Positions 17,496 through 27,321 of a stretch of 64,000 bases of DNA are shown here, in pieces. The notes below the pieces were generated by a model. That model saw only the letters and a list, made by a program, of their open reading frames with translations. It made no database searches and was not told the DNA's origin. This stretch comes from Holtiella sp036655075 (GTDB lineage Bacteria; Bacillota; Clostridia; Lachnospirales; Cellulosilyticaceae). Location: the NCBI RefSeq assembly GCF_036655075.1, contig NZ_JAVVQU010000004.1, positions 1-64,000 of the forward strand, given 5' to 3'. The first letter of the stretch is position 1, and each line of letters begins with the position of its first letter. A program made the translations under genes and the position numbers.

Positions 17496-18656
17496 ATGCT
17501 AGAAGGTAGTCTAGAGATTTCACAAAAAGAACTTCAAGATGCTATGGATTGTTGTATTACACAAACAAGGACTGCAGTGGAAGGATTAGGAGAAAAGTTC
17601 AAAAAGTGTGTAAGTGAAAATGGAATTTATGTAGGAACAGGTAATTACGATTGGACTGAAGGATTTTATACAGGAGAGTTGTGGTTAGCTTATGAAATGA
17701 CGGGAAATGAAAAGTTTAAAGACGTAGCCCTTAAACAGGTGGATAGCTTTCTTGCACGTATTCAAAATCGTGTAGTAGTGGACCATCATGATATGGGCTT
17801 TTTGTATTCTTTATCTTGTGTAGCGGCCTATAAATTAGTAGGTTCTGAAACGGGTAAAGAAGCTGCGTTACTTGCAGCAGATAATTTGATGAGCAGGTTC
17901 CATGAAAAGGGAGAATTTATTCAAGCTTGGGGAGAACTTGGGGCTAGCGATAACTATCGTTTGATTATAGATTGTCTACTCAATTTACCTCTTTTATACT
18001 GGGCAACAGAAGTTACAGGAGATGAGAAGTATCAAGAGATTGCAACGAAACATATTAAAACGTGTTTGAAATATGTTGTGAGAGAAGACCATTCTACTTA
18101 CCATACCTATTATTTTGATAAAGAGACAGGAGAAGGTGTACGAGGTGTAACCGCTCAAGGTTATAAAAATGACTCAGCTTGGGCAAGAGGGCAGGCATGG
18201 GGTGTTTACGGTCTTGCCTTAAGCTACAAGTATGTAAAAGATGAATACTATAAAGTACTGTTTAGACAAGTGACAGACTTCTTTATTAAGCATCTTCCAG
18301 AAGACTTAGTACCGTACTGGGATTTTGATTTTACAGATGGAAGTACGGAGCCACGAGATTCTTCAGCAGCAGCCATTGCTGTGTGTGGAATGCTAGAGAT
18401 GAGTAAATACTTAGAAACAGAAGAAGCTGCGTACTATACATCGGTAGCTAAGAAAATACTCAAATCCTTAGTAAACAATTATGCAGTAAAACCCCCAGCT
18501 AAGTCTAATGGACAGCTTTTACATAGCACTTATGCCAAACAATCTCCATATAATACTGTTCGAGATAATGGTGTAGATGAATGTAGCGTATGGGGTGACT
18601 ACTATTATATTGAAGCCATTGTAAGGTTGCTTAAAGATTGGCAACTGTATTGGTAG
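17496..18656 (+). CDS. GH88 unsaturated glucuronyl hydrolase
   Basis: This (alpha/alpha)6-barrel enzyme hydrates the vinyl ether of the 4,5-unsaturated uronic acid left by polysaccharide lyases and frees it from the disaccharide. Length (386) and motifs fit GH88: YDWTEGFYTGELWLAYE, then Asp99 in VDHHDMGFLYSLS and Asp159 in IDCLLNLPLLYWA, matching D88 and D149 of Bacillus UGL (spacing 60 versus 61), and AWARGQAWGVYGLAL. GH105 is the alternative, but HHDMGF and the heparinase-type lyase downstream favour GH88 acting on glycosaminoglycan disaccharides. AAGGAG precedes the ATG. It heads a seven-gene operon running to GH89 at 29406, and probably on to the sulfatase. Confidence 0.92.
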   Translation: MLEGSLEISQKELQDAMDCCITQTRTAVEGLGEKFKKCVSENGIYVGTGNYDWTEGFYTGELWLAYEMTGNEKFKDVALKQVDSFLARIQNRVVVDHHDMGFLYSLSCVAAYKLVGSETGKEAALLAADNLMSRFHEKGEFIQAWGELGASDNYRLIIDCLLNLPLLYWATEVTGDEKYQEIATKHIKTCLKYVVREDHSTYHTYYFDKETGEGVRGVTAQGYKNDSAWARGQAWGVYGLALSYKYVKDEYYKVLFRQVTDFFIKHLPEDLVPYWDFDFTDGSTEPRDSSAAAIAVCGMLEMSKYLETEEAAYYTSVAKKILKSLVNNYAVKPPAKSNGQLLHSTYAKQSPYNTVRDNGVDECSVWGDYYYIEAIVRLLKDWQLYW

Positions 18657-18672
18657 AAATGGGGGAGAAAAG

Positions 18673-20925
18673 TTGAAATATTTTTATAAAATGCCTTGGT
18701 ATGTGGAAGAAGCGTTTGTTCAAAGAGGCATTAAAATAGATAGATTACTCTATTGTGCCAAAGCGGATTTAGATGAGGAAGGCTGCTACATAGATGTCCA
18801 TATGACTTTTGACGTAGAGCACCTTTATATCTTAAAAGGCTATGAAAAAATAGATGAAGAAAAGTTTGAAGTATGTTCTTATGAGTCTCTTCCAATGAGT
18901 GAAATAACGAATGTGAGCATTTATCGTTATAGTACAACAGCAGTACTACTCATGGAGACCAAGAATGAGGAACGCCCTCTTGTTCGATTTTCATTAGGGA
19001 TGACAGATACCTTTGAGAAGTTCAAAGAGCGTTTGTTGAAGACTAAAAATCATGAAGCAATAGATGATACGCTTTTAGAGGGCTTACATACTCACTGTCC
19101 AGTGTGTCATACTAGATACCCTAATCAGGAAAGAAAAGTGTGTCCAAATTGCTTAGATAAGCAAACTACATTTAAACGTCTTCTTAAGAAGTACTTAGAC
19201 TACAAAAAAGAGTTTGTTACAGTCATGCTGATGATTACGCTGAGTACAGTGTTTAACTTAATTGCACCGTATTTTAGCACGAGACTTCTCTATGATGAGG
19301 TACTTACCGATGGTGGAAGCTGGTATGGAAAGATTACACTCATTGTCATTTTGATTGCACTTGTAAAACTAATAGGGGTTATTCTCTCTATGGTTTATGG
19401 GTTGATTTTAGCACGTATTACACCGAAGATTACAAGAGATATTAAAGTAGAGATTTTCTCTAAGCTTCAGACACTACCAGTGAGCTTTTTCTCTAGTAAA
19501 CAAACAGGCTCTTTAATGACCAGAGTAGAAAATGATGCGATGAATATCTATTGGTTCTTTGTAGATGTACTGCCTTATGGCATTGTAAGTTTTGTAACCA
19601 TAGTAGGCTTACTTGGTATTATGCTATGGATTAGTGTAGAGATTACCCTTGTTATGTTTGGGTCGGTTATTCTTATCACAATTATTTTAAAAGAATTTAG
19701 AATGAAGCAAAGAAAACTTTGGCGTAGAAGACATCGTGCAGTAAAGGGTACACAGGCGGTAGTCAGTGAATCTCTAAATGGTCAAAGGGTTGTAAAGGCT
19801 TTTGCTAAGGAAGATGAAGAAATTAGAAGATATGATGAGAAGAACAAGGACTTCTATCATGTGAGTTACCAAATTGGTAATCGTACAGCTTATATGATGC
19901 CAAAGGTGCGTTTTATAGCTAGATTTTCCAATGTAGCAGTACTTGCTATTGGAGCTTTCTCTATTATTTTTGGAAGCTTAACACTAGGAAGTTTGTATAT
20001 ACTCTTTTCTTATACAGGGATGATAGAAAGCTCTGTTATGTTCTTTGCCAATATTGGAAACAGATGGGCAAACTGTATGGATGCAGCAGCCAGAATGTTT
20101 GAAATTATTGATACTGTACCAACCCTTACAGAAAGTGAAAACCCTGTAGCACTAGATGGAATAAGGGATTCCGTAGAGCTTAAAGAAGTAAGCTTTGAAT
20201 ACGAAGTGGGACGTCCTATTATTAAGGAAATTTCTCTTAAAGTAAAAGCAGGGCAAATGTTTGGTATTGTTGGCAAGACAGGTGCGGGGAAATCTACTAT
20301 TATTCATTTGATTTCAAGACTATATGACCCAACGAATGGAGAAATCTTAATTGATGGAATCAATGTCAAAGAAATTAAAAATCACGATTTACGACGTCAT
20401 GTAGGAATTGTATCTCAAGAGACTTATTTATTTGTAGGGACAATAGCAGATAATATTCGTTATGCAAACCCAGATGCAACTATGGACCAAATCATAGAGG
20501 CGGCTAAAGCAGCCTATGCCCATGAGTTTATTGTGAAACAACCAGATGCGTATGACACGATTATTGGAGCAGGTGGTGTAGGTTTATCTGGAGGAGAAAG
20601 ACAGCGTCTTTCTATTGCTAGAGCTATTTTGCAAAAACCTTCGGTGCTTATCTTAGATGAGGCAACATCAGCGATGGATACACAGACTGAAAGAAAGATT
20701 CAAGAAGCGATTGATGAGCTTAAAGAAGGACGTACAATTATTGCTATTGCTCATAGATTGTCTACCCTTAGAGATGCAGACCAACTTGCAGTTATTGAAG
20801 ATGGGAAGTTGCTAGAACAAGGAACCCATGAGGAGCTAATAGCCAAAGAAGGCAAGTATTATGATTTATATCAACTTCAAGCAGAAGCAATTAAGTTTAT
20901 GGAAGAGGGGAGTATAGGCGTATGA
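18673..20925 (+). CDS. Zinc-ribbon ABC transporter (exporter-type half-transporter, DUF1854-associated), subunit 1
   Basis: A 750-residue type-I ABC protein in three parts. Residues 1-150 form a soluble domain ending in a zinc ribbon (CPVCHTRYPNQERKVCPNC). About 180-460 holds six transmembrane helices with the fold of ABC exporters. The nucleotide-binding domain follows: Walker A GKTGAGKST, signature LSGGERQRLSIA, Walker B VLILDEATSAMD, H-loop IAIAHRLST, all intact. Start is TTG at 18673 after GGGGGAG. It forms a three-gene set with DUF1854 and subunit 2. Similar sets are annotated elsewhere as cyanophycin-metabolism-associated transporters, but no cyanophycin gene is present here. The substrate is unknown; the operon suggests a sugar or sulfated product. 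The exporter fold predicts export or lipid-linked traffic. Confidence 0.82.
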   Translation: MKYFYKMPWYVEEAFVQRGIKIDRLLYCAKADLDEEGCYIDVHMTFDVEHLYILKGYEKIDEEKFEVCSYESLPMSEITNVSIYRYSTTAVLLMETKNEERPLVRFSLGMTDTFEKFKERLLKTKNHEAIDDTLLEGLHTHCPVCHTRYPNQERKVCPNCLDKQTTFKRLLKKYLDYKKEFVTVMLMITLSTVFNLIAPYFSTRLLYDEVLTDGGSWYGKITLIVILIALVKLIGVILSMVYGLILARITPKITRDIKVEIFSKLQTLPVSFFSSKQTGSLMTRVENDAMNIYWFFVDVLPYGIVSFVTIVGLLGIMLWISVEITLVMFGSVILITIILKEFRMKQRKLWRRRHRAVKGTQAVVSESLNGQRVVKAFAKEDEEIRRYDEKNKDFYHVSYQIGNRTAYMMPKVRFIARFSNVAVLAIGAFSIIFGSLTLGSLYILFSYTGMIESSVMFFANIGNRWANCMDAAARMFEIIDTVPTLTESENPVALDGIRDSVELKEVSFEYEVGRPIIKEISLKVKAGQMFGIVGKTGAGKSTIIHLISRLYDPTNGEILIDGINVKEIKNHDLRRHVGIVSQETYLFVGTIADNIRYANPDATMDQIIEAAKAAYAHEFIVKQPDAYDTIIGAGGVGLSGGERQRLSIARAILQKPSVLILDEATSAMDTQTERKIQEAIDELKEGRTIIAIAHRLSTLRDADQLAVIEDGKLLEQGTHEELIAKEGKYYDLYQLQAEAIKFMEEGSIGV

Positions 20926-21380
20926 TTACAATAGAGAAGTTACCAAGTGGTTTTTTAAGAGTCACAAAAGATGGGGAAAGCTATGAAAAGGTCAATGTAG
21001 TAAGACTTTTTCCTTATCAATACGAAAGAAATTACATAGCTTTTTTAGATAAGGATAATCAAGAGATTACTATTTTGAAAGATTTAGATGAACTAAGAGA
21101 AAAAGAACGTACTTTAGTACTTGAGTACTTAAGTTACAAATACTATATGCCTGAAATCACTAAGGTCAATCAAGTGAAGGAAAAGATGGGCTTCTTATAT
21201 GTAGATATTGAGACAACGGCAGGACAGAAAGAAGTATGTATTGCAGACTTTGTGAGCAACATTCGTATGATTAAAAATACAATTTTAAGTATTACAGATG
21301 TAGAAGGCAATAAATACCGAGTAAGTGACTTTAATACATTAGACCAATTAAGTAAGCAAAAGCTAGATGTATTTTTATAA
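20922..21380 (+). CDS. DUF1854 protein of the ABC pair
   Basis: This 152-residue soluble protein matches DUF1854 in length and in the VNVVRLFPYQYER / DNQEITILKDLDEL pattern, followed by EYLSYKYYMPEI. It has no catalytic motif I can name. It overlaps subunit 1 by ATGA (20922-20925) and lies 24 bases before subunit 2, so all three are translated together. Presumably it is an accessory or regulatory subunit of the ABC pair. Function unknown. Confidence 0.75.
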   Translation: MITIEKLPSGFLRVTKDGESYEKVNVVRLFPYQYERNYIAFLDKDNQEITILKDLDELREKERTLVLEYLSYKYYMPEITKVNQVKEKMGFLYVDIETTAGQKEVCIADFVSNIRMIKNTILSITDVEGNKYRVSDFNTLDQLSKQKLDVFL

Positions 21381-21404
21381 CGAGCGTTTAGAGGGAGAAA
21401 AAAT

Positions 21405-23582
21405 ATGAGATTGAAATTTGAACTTCCAGTAGAAGTTGAGCGCCAGCTAGAAGAAGAGGCACTCTATGCCTTGCCTTTTGATTTAAGCTTTCAAGGGGAA
21501 GGTGTAGAGGGGTATGTGGTTGTATCTGAAACTAAGTTTTATCTTTTTGAGGAGCAACAGTTAAAGACTAGCTTTGCGCTAAAGGATATGAAAGATTATC
21601 AAGCCAAACAGCTTGTGGGAAGCGGACTTTTTATAGCTACTGTAGATGAGGAAGAACGGATGATTTGTGGGTTTAAACCTAAGTGGTTTAAACGTTATGT
21701 GGAGCTTGCTAAACTTTTAGAATACTACAATAAATCAGGTAAGCATACCCCTTATGAAGAAGACCAAGAAGAATACATGTGTCCAAAGTGTGGCTTCCCA
21801 CTTTTAAATGGAAGTAAAATGTGCTTTAAGTGTCAGAGTAAAGTGAAAGTACTGATGAAAATTTTTAAGATTGGTAAAGAGTATAAAAAAGTATTTTTAT
21901 ACTCTTTAATAGGAACTTTGATAACAGAAATGTTATGGATTGTGAATCCATATATTATGCGTGTTATTATAGATGATTACATTGTGCCTAAAAATGCTAA
22001 TATACCCGATCTTGTGATTTTATTATTAGTATATCTTACAGTGTTTGTAACGATTACAATATGCGAGCGCTTCGTTATGAAGTTTACTAATGTGCTTTCT
22101 AATAGTATTTCCAGAGATTTGCGTAACCAAGTTTTTATGAAGATTCAAGAACTTTCCTTGAGTACGGTTTCCAAACGTACGCCAGGGGAGTTGATGAATC
22201 GTATTAATAGTGATACAGAGAAGATTCAAGAGTTTATTTCAAACTATGGAAGAGATGCGATTAATCGTATTTTCTCATTGATTGTACTTACTATCTTACT
22301 CTTTGTTATGGATTATCGATTAGCATTGCTTGTTCTAATACCTTTGCCACCCGTACTTTATGCGGTGACTAAGATGCAAGATAAAATGGGGCTTAGATAC
22401 TGGAAACAATGGCGTAAGCATGAGAAGGCTAGTAGCGTACTCCATGATATTTTAAGTGGAATACGTGTTGTAAAAGCCTATGGAAATGAGCAGATTGAAA
22501 TTGATAAGTATACCCAACATGTAGACCAAGTGAAAGAGTCTATGATTAGTGCAGAAACACTATGGTCTAAGTTTTATCCATATATTGGATACTTGATGGG
22601 AATGGGTGAATTCTTAGTCTTATGGTTAGGTGGTTATCTTGTATTAGGTGGCAAGATGCAGCTCGGGCAACTTATACAGTACACCACTTATATCACAATG
22701 ATTTATGTACCACTTAGATGGGCAATTCAATTACCAAGGGTGTTTGCGGATGTCTTTGTCAGTGCAGGTAAGGTTTTTGAATTACTAGAAGAAAATTGTG
22801 AAATGGAAGAAATTGATGAGCCAATTAAGAAAGAAATTGTAGGCGATGTTGTTTTTGACAAAGTAAGTTTTGGATATAAAGTATATGAGCCTGTTCTAAA
22901 AAATGTATCATTTGAAGTCAAGGCAGGTGAAATGATAGGGATTGTAGGTCACTCTGGAGCGGGTAAATCTACACTTATTAACTTATTGATGAGGTTGTAT
23001 GACGTAGCAGATGGTCAGATTAAGATAGATGGTATCGACATTAGAGAGTTTTCACAACAAGCCTTAAGGGGACAGATTGGCGTTGTACTCCAAGAGACCT
23101 TCCTCTTTGAAGGAACGGTGCTTGATAATATTCGCTATGCTAAGCCAGAAGCAACTTTAGAAGAGATTATAGAAGCGTCTAAAATTGCTAATGCTCATGA
23201 ATTTATTGTAAAACTTCCTGATGCATATCATACGGTTGTTGGTGAGAAGGGACATACGCTTTCAGGGGGGGAACGTCAGCGTGTGGCCATTGCAAGAGCT
23301 GTTCTACATAATCCCAAAATTTTAATTCTAGATGAGGCGACTTCTGCACTTGATACAGAGACAGAGAAGAAAATTCAAGAAGCTTTAGAAAGATTAACAA
23401 AAGGAAAGACCACTTTTGCTATAGCCCATAGACTTTCTACATTGCAAAAAGCTAATAGACTTTTAGTGCTTGATAAAGGAACTTTTGCAGAGATGGGAAC
23501 TCATGAGGAGCTTATTAAAAACCAAGGCATTTACTATAAGTTAGTTATGGCACAAAAGCAAACAACACACATGAAACAGTAA
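21405..23582 (+). CDS. Zinc-ribbon ABC transporter (exporter-type half-transporter), subunit 2
   Basis: The 725-residue partner of the gene at 18673 has the same unusual plan. A soluble domain (1-125) is followed by a zinc ribbon (CPKCGFPLLNGSKMCFKC), a six-helix type-I membrane domain (~155-430), then an ABC ATPase with Walker A GHSGAGKST, signature LSGGERQRVAIA and Walker B ILILDEATSALD. Both ATPase sites look consensus. The two differ in sequence, so a heterodimer is likely. RBS AGGGAG. The next gene (aldolase-kinase fusion) starts 13 bases after the stop, tying the transporter to uronate catabolism. Confidence 0.82.
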   Translation: MRLKFELPVEVERQLEEEALYALPFDLSFQGEGVEGYVVVSETKFYLFEEQQLKTSFALKDMKDYQAKQLVGSGLFIATVDEEERMICGFKPKWFKRYVELAKLLEYYNKSGKHTPYEEDQEEYMCPKCGFPLLNGSKMCFKCQSKVKVLMKIFKIGKEYKKVFLYSLIGTLITEMLWIVNPYIMRVIIDDYIVPKNANIPDLVILLLVYLTVFVTITICERFVMKFTNVLSNSISRDLRNQVFMKIQELSLSTVSKRTPGELMNRINSDTEKIQEFISNYGRDAINRIFSLIVLTILLFVMDYRLALLVLIPLPPVLYAVTKMQDKMGLRYWKQWRKHEKASSVLHDILSGIRVVKAYGNEQIEIDKYTQHVDQVKESMISAETLWSKFYPYIGYLMGMGEFLVLWLGGYLVLGGKMQLGQLIQYTTYITMIYVPLRWAIQLPRVFADVFVSAGKVFELLEENCEMEEIDEPIKKEIVGDVVFDKVSFGYKVYEPVLKNVSFEVKAGEMIGIVGHSGAGKSTLINLLMRLYDVADGQIKIDGIDIREFSQQALRGQIGVVLQETFLFEGTVLDNIRYAKPEATLEEIIEASKIANAHEFIVKLPDAYHTVVGEKGHTLSGGERQRVAIARAVLHNPKILILDEATSALDTETEKKIQEALERLTKGKTTFAIAHRLSTLQKANRLLVLDKGTFAEMGTHEELIKNQGIYYKLVMAQKQTTHMKQ

Positions 23583-23595
23583 TGGGGGTTAAGAC

Positions 23596-25335
23596 ATGAG
23601 AAGGGTTTTAGACCAAATTGAACAACTTAAATTGGTACCGGTAGTGAAGATTAACAATATAGAAGATGCGGTTCCTCTTGCACAAGCATTGTGCAAGGGA
23701 GGCCTACCTGTGGCAGAAGTGACTTTTAGAACAGCTTGTGCTAGAGAGGCTATTGCAAAAATGACAAAAGAAGTACCTGAACTATTAGTAGGTGCAGGTA
23801 CAGTGCTTACAACAAAACAAGTGGATGACGCTATTGAAGCTGGTGCGGCTTTCGTGGTAGCACCAGGGTTTAATGAAAAAGTGGTGAGGTATTGTCTAGA
23901 AAAAGGTATTCCTATTTTACCGGGGTGCTCTCACGCTTCGGATATTGAAAGAGCGATTGAATGTGGATTAGAAGTCGTGAAGTTCTTCCCAGCAAAGGAA
24001 CTTGGGGGTATTCATACCATTAAAGCGTTAGCTGCGCCTTACCAACAAGTAAGATTTATGCCAACAGGAGGTGTAACAGAAGATTCACTTGATGACTACT
24101 TAGAGTGTAAAAGTGTTATAGCTTGTGGTGGTAGTTGGATGGTAAAGGAATCACTAATTAGTGATAAACAGTTTGGTGAGATAGAAGCATTAACAAGGAA
24201 AGCAGTTGAACGTATACAAGCAAGCAAACCAACACGAGAAGTAGTGATGCAAGCAAATACTGTTGCTGAAGTAGCAGTGAGTGAGATAGATGTAGTGAAT
24301 AAAACAGTGGAAAGCTGTGAGAAAGTGGCAAAGGGGGTTGCAAGCTTTGGTGAACTCCTTTTAAGGCTTTCTACACCAGGGTATTTAAGATTCCAACAAG
24401 CTAGAGATTTTGCGGCACATTTTGGTGGGGCAGAAGCTAATGTAGCAGTAGCACTTGCAAATTTTGGAATGGAATCTAAGTTTATCACAAAGTTACCAAC
24501 TAATGAAGTGGCTCAAAGTGCAATAAATGAACTGAGAAAGTTTGGTGTGGATACAAGTTCTATTGCAAGAGGTGGAGAACGTATGGGAATTTACTTCTTG
24601 GAAAAAGGTGCTTCTCAAAGATCATCTAAAGTCATTTATGACCGTTCACATTCTTCAATAAGTGAAGCGTGTGAGGAGGACTTTGATTGGGAACAAAGTT
24701 TGAAAAATGTGCAGCATTTCTTTATTACAGGCATTACACCAGCACTAGGAGAACATATAGCACGTCTTTGTCTAGAAGTATGCAAAAAGTGTAAGGAAAA
24801 GGATATTACAGTGTGGTGTGACTTAAATTATAGAGAAAAGCTTTGGACTAAAACGGAGGCTAGAAAAACCCTTCAAGCACTTATGAAGTATGTAGATGTA
24901 TGTATTACTAATGAACATCATGCAAGTGATATCTTAGAAGTAACTCCTATTAGTGAAGGGACTAAAGAAGAAAACTTATGTGCATTAGCTAGCCAAATGG
25001 CAAATAAATATGGGTTTAAGCAGATAGCACTTACGATTCGTGAGTCTCTTTCAGCTAGTGACAACAACCTTTCAGCCATGTTATATCAAGATGGGCAAAG
25101 TTACTTTGCAAAACGTTATCCAATGCATATTGTAGACCGTGTTGGAGGTGGAGATGCTTTTGCGGCAGGACTTATTTATGCAAGGGCTAATGAGTATGGA
25201 CCACAGGAGGCTGTAGAGTTTGGAGCAGCAGCAGAATGTTTGAAGCATACAATAGAAGGTGATTTCAATTATGTATCAAAAGGAGAGGTAGAAGCACTTG
25301 CAACAGGTGATGGCCTAGGGCTTGTACAACGATGA
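23596..25335 (+). CDS. Fused KDPG/KHG aldolase - KDG kinase
   Basis: One 579-residue protein holds two consecutive steps of uronate catabolism. Residues ~1-205 are KHG/KDPG aldolase: EVTFRT, GAGTVLT, Schiff-base Lys129 in VVKFFPAKELGG, FMPTGGV. A linker of about 35 residues follows. From ~243 a PfkB-family sugar kinase begins (SFGELLLRLSTPGY), with GGAEANVAVALANFG and the catalytic GGGDAFAAGL loop, as in KdgK. The kinase would make KDPG from 2-keto-3-deoxygluconate and the aldolase would split it to pyruvate and glyceraldehyde-3-phosphate. The order is aldolase first. It lies directly between the ABC pair and the lyase. Isomerase and reductase genes (KduI/KduD or DhuI/DhuD) are not in the window. 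Confidence 0.93.
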   Translation: MRRVLDQIEQLKLVPVVKINNIEDAVPLAQALCKGGLPVAEVTFRTACAREAIAKMTKEVPELLVGAGTVLTTKQVDDAIEAGAAFVVAPGFNEKVVRYCLEKGIPILPGCSHASDIERAIECGLEVVKFFPAKELGGIHTIKALAAPYQQVRFMPTGGVTEDSLDDYLECKSVIACGGSWMVKESLISDKQFGEIEALTRKAVERIQASKPTREVVMQANTVAEVAVSEIDVVNKTVESCEKVAKGVASFGELLLRLSTPGYLRFQQARDFAAHFGGAEANVAVALANFGMESKFITKLPTNEVAQSAINELRKFGVDTSSIARGGERMGIYFLEKGASQRSSKVIYDRSHSSISEACEEDFDWEQSLKNVQHFFITGITPALGEHIARLCLEVCKKCKEKDITVWCDLNYREKLWTKTEARKTLQALMKYVDVCITNEHHASDILEVTPISEGTKEENLCALASQMANKYGFKQIALTIRESLSASDNNLSAMLYQDGQSYFAKRYPMHIVDRVGGGDAFAAGLIYARANEYGPQEAVEFGAAAECLKHTIEGDFNYVSKGEVEALATGDGLGLVQR

Positions 25336-25344
25336 GGTGATGAG

Positions 25345-27303
25345 ATGAAAACATATATAGGAAAAGACATACAACATATTGTAGACTACTGCAAAACAAA
25401 TATGCAGGAAGATATAGCATTAAATTTAAAAGTAGCAGAAGATGTTCTAAGACATACTTTCTTGTTTGAGAGTAAGTGGGAACTGGAAAGAACGTATGAA
25501 CCTGTAACGTTTGAAGATGGGCATATTGTGTGGGATCATATTCCTGCTGGAGACCCAGAGTGGGTTTATGCTATGAATCGTCATCATTGCTTTATTACAC
25601 TAGCACAAGCCTATGCGCTGACACAGGATGAAAAGTATACAGCACAGTTTATTCACTTATTGACTCATTGGATAGAGTATAGTCCACTTACAGAGGCTAG
25701 CAAACAGACAACATGGAGAACCATTGAGACAGGTCTAAGGTGTGAAAACTGGGTTAAGGCTTATGAGATTTTTAGCATGAGTCCACTATGGAATGAAAAT
25801 CTTGAAAAATGTCTTAGAGAGAGCTTGGATCAACAAGCCCAACATATCCTAGCGCATAGTGATGACTTTAGACATTTGAGTAACTGGGGTGTTATTGAAA
25901 ATCATGGTTTATTTGTAGCCGGTGTATTTTTAGGGAATGCAACATACATAAGTGCAGCTAAAGAGCGTTTGGAAAGTGCTATCAACCTACAAGTATTAGC
26001 AGATGGTGTGCATAGGGAGCAATCTCAACTTTATCATAACGAAGTTTTAAGAGCCTTTATAGATGTAGGTATTTGTGCTAAAAACAATAATATTGTATTC
26101 AGTGAGAATTTTCATAAGCGTGTGATGAAAATGGTAGAGGCACATATTTATATGACCAAACCCAATCACTATCAACTATCTAATGGAGATAGCGATGATA
26201 TGGATTTAAGAGATATCTTAGTAAGAGCAGCTTATTTGTATAAAGATATGGCATTTAAAGCGCTTGGCTATAGCCAAGTGGATTTTGAAAGTATATGGGA
26301 TATAGGCATGGAGGGAGTAGCAGTCTATGATGCTCTAAAAGGTGAATATCCAGCTGAGCGTAGCAAAGCTTTGTCAGCTAGCGGGAACTACTGTATGCGA
26401 GAAAGTTGGGATGAGGACAGTTTATACGTTCATTTTAAATGTGGTAACTTAGGTGGTGGACATGGACATGTGGACTTATTGCACGTAGACATTAGCTACT
26501 TAGGGGAAGATGTTATAACAGATCAAGGACGCTATACTTATACCAATACTAAGGAACGCTTCCAACTTAAAAATGCTAAAGCACATAATACGGTAGTAAT
26601 AGATGACACAGAGTTTACACAGATTACAGACACTTGGGGATATAGCAAGGTAGCACCACATGTACAAAGGGATTTTGTAACCCATGCTGAATATGATTAT
26701 GTGGAAGGTGCTCATCTTGGGTATATGGATTTAGATAGTTCAGTGTTTGTTAATCGTAAGGTGATTGTAATTAAACCTAATATTGTTGTGCTTGTGGATG
26801 AATTTATAACAAAAGGCACACATAAGTATCAACAGTATTTCCACTTTGGAGAAGGTAGCTTAGAAATAGGTGAACAAGTGATCTTTAAAGGTGAGAAGGT
26901 GCAAGCAACGTTCCATCAACTTCAACCAAACCTTAGAGAAAAATTGGAAATGCAAACTTCTAAAACGTATAATCATATACAAAAACAAGAAGTTTTACGG
27001 ACTACAACTAAACAAGAAGGCAGTACAATGATTACAACGGTCATAGTCTTAGAGGATAAAGCAGGCATTAGCGCGCACAAAGTAGAGAGTGTGCCTATTT
27101 ATACGGAAGGACAGCGCCTTCAAGGAGATGAACATGTAGAGGCATTCAAGATTACTTATGGAAACACAGCCTATACATTAGTAGTCAAGCATGATGAGGC
27201 GTATAGACACTTAATGGTAGTAGAAGGCCGAGATGTCTATGGACGTGTTGCATTAATTAAAGAACAAGATGGACAACAAAAAATTCATACCATGATATGG
27301 TAG
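25345..27303 (+). CDS. Heparinase II/III family polysaccharide lyase, cytosolic
   Basis: This 652-residue protein has the heparinase II/III layout: an alpha-toroid N-terminal half (~40-330) with the IETGLRCENWVKAYE helix, NWGVIENHGLFVAG and the Tyr-His pair in SQLYHNEVLR; then a beta-sandwich half (~350-640) with GGGHGHVDLLHVDI, where the family has metal or catalytic histidines. Such lyases cleave heparan, heparin or related uronate polymers by beta-elimination, giving the unsaturated uronides used by GH88. There is no signal peptide, so the substrate is probably an imported oligosaccharide. The exact PL family (12, 15, 21, 33 and others) cannot be fixed here. It starts 9 bases after the aldolase-kinase stop. 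Confidence 0.87.
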   Translation: MKTYIGKDIQHIVDYCKTNMQEDIALNLKVAEDVLRHTFLFESKWELERTYEPVTFEDGHIVWDHIPAGDPEWVYAMNRHHCFITLAQAYALTQDEKYTAQFIHLLTHWIEYSPLTEASKQTTWRTIETGLRCENWVKAYEIFSMSPLWNENLEKCLRESLDQQAQHILAHSDDFRHLSNWGVIENHGLFVAGVFLGNATYISAAKERLESAINLQVLADGVHREQSQLYHNEVLRAFIDVGICAKNNNIVFSENFHKRVMKMVEAHIYMTKPNHYQLSNGDSDDMDLRDILVRAAYLYKDMAFKALGYSQVDFESIWDIGMEGVAVYDALKGEYPAERSKALSASGNYCMRESWDEDSLYVHFKCGNLGGGHGHVDLLHVDISYLGEDVITDQGRYTYTNTKERFQLKNAKAHNTVVIDDTEFTQITDTWGYSKVAPHVQRDFVTHAEYDYVEGAHLGYMDLDSSVFVNRKVIVIKPNIVVLVDEFITKGTHKYQQYFHFGEGSLEIGEQVIFKGEKVQATFHQLQPNLREKLEMQTSKTYNHIQKQEVLRTTTKQEGSTMITTVIVLEDKAGISAHKVESVPIYTEGQRLQGDEHVEAFKITYGNTAYTLVVKHDEAYRHLMVVEGRDVYGRVALIKEQDGQQKIHTMIW

Positions 27304-27321
27304 CAATAGGAGAGATATAGT

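Noticed and set aside
18673..23582. Cyanophycin export function for the ABC-DUF1854 trio
   Set aside because: No cyanophycin synthetase or cyanophycinase lies in the window and the neighbours are uronate genes; the label comes from other genomes only.
24096..24488. 130-codon open frame on the minus strand inside the aldolase-kinase gene
   Set aside because: It is antisense to the well-conserved fusion gene, has a low-complexity Ser/Ala-rich translation and no ribosome site; a shadow frame.
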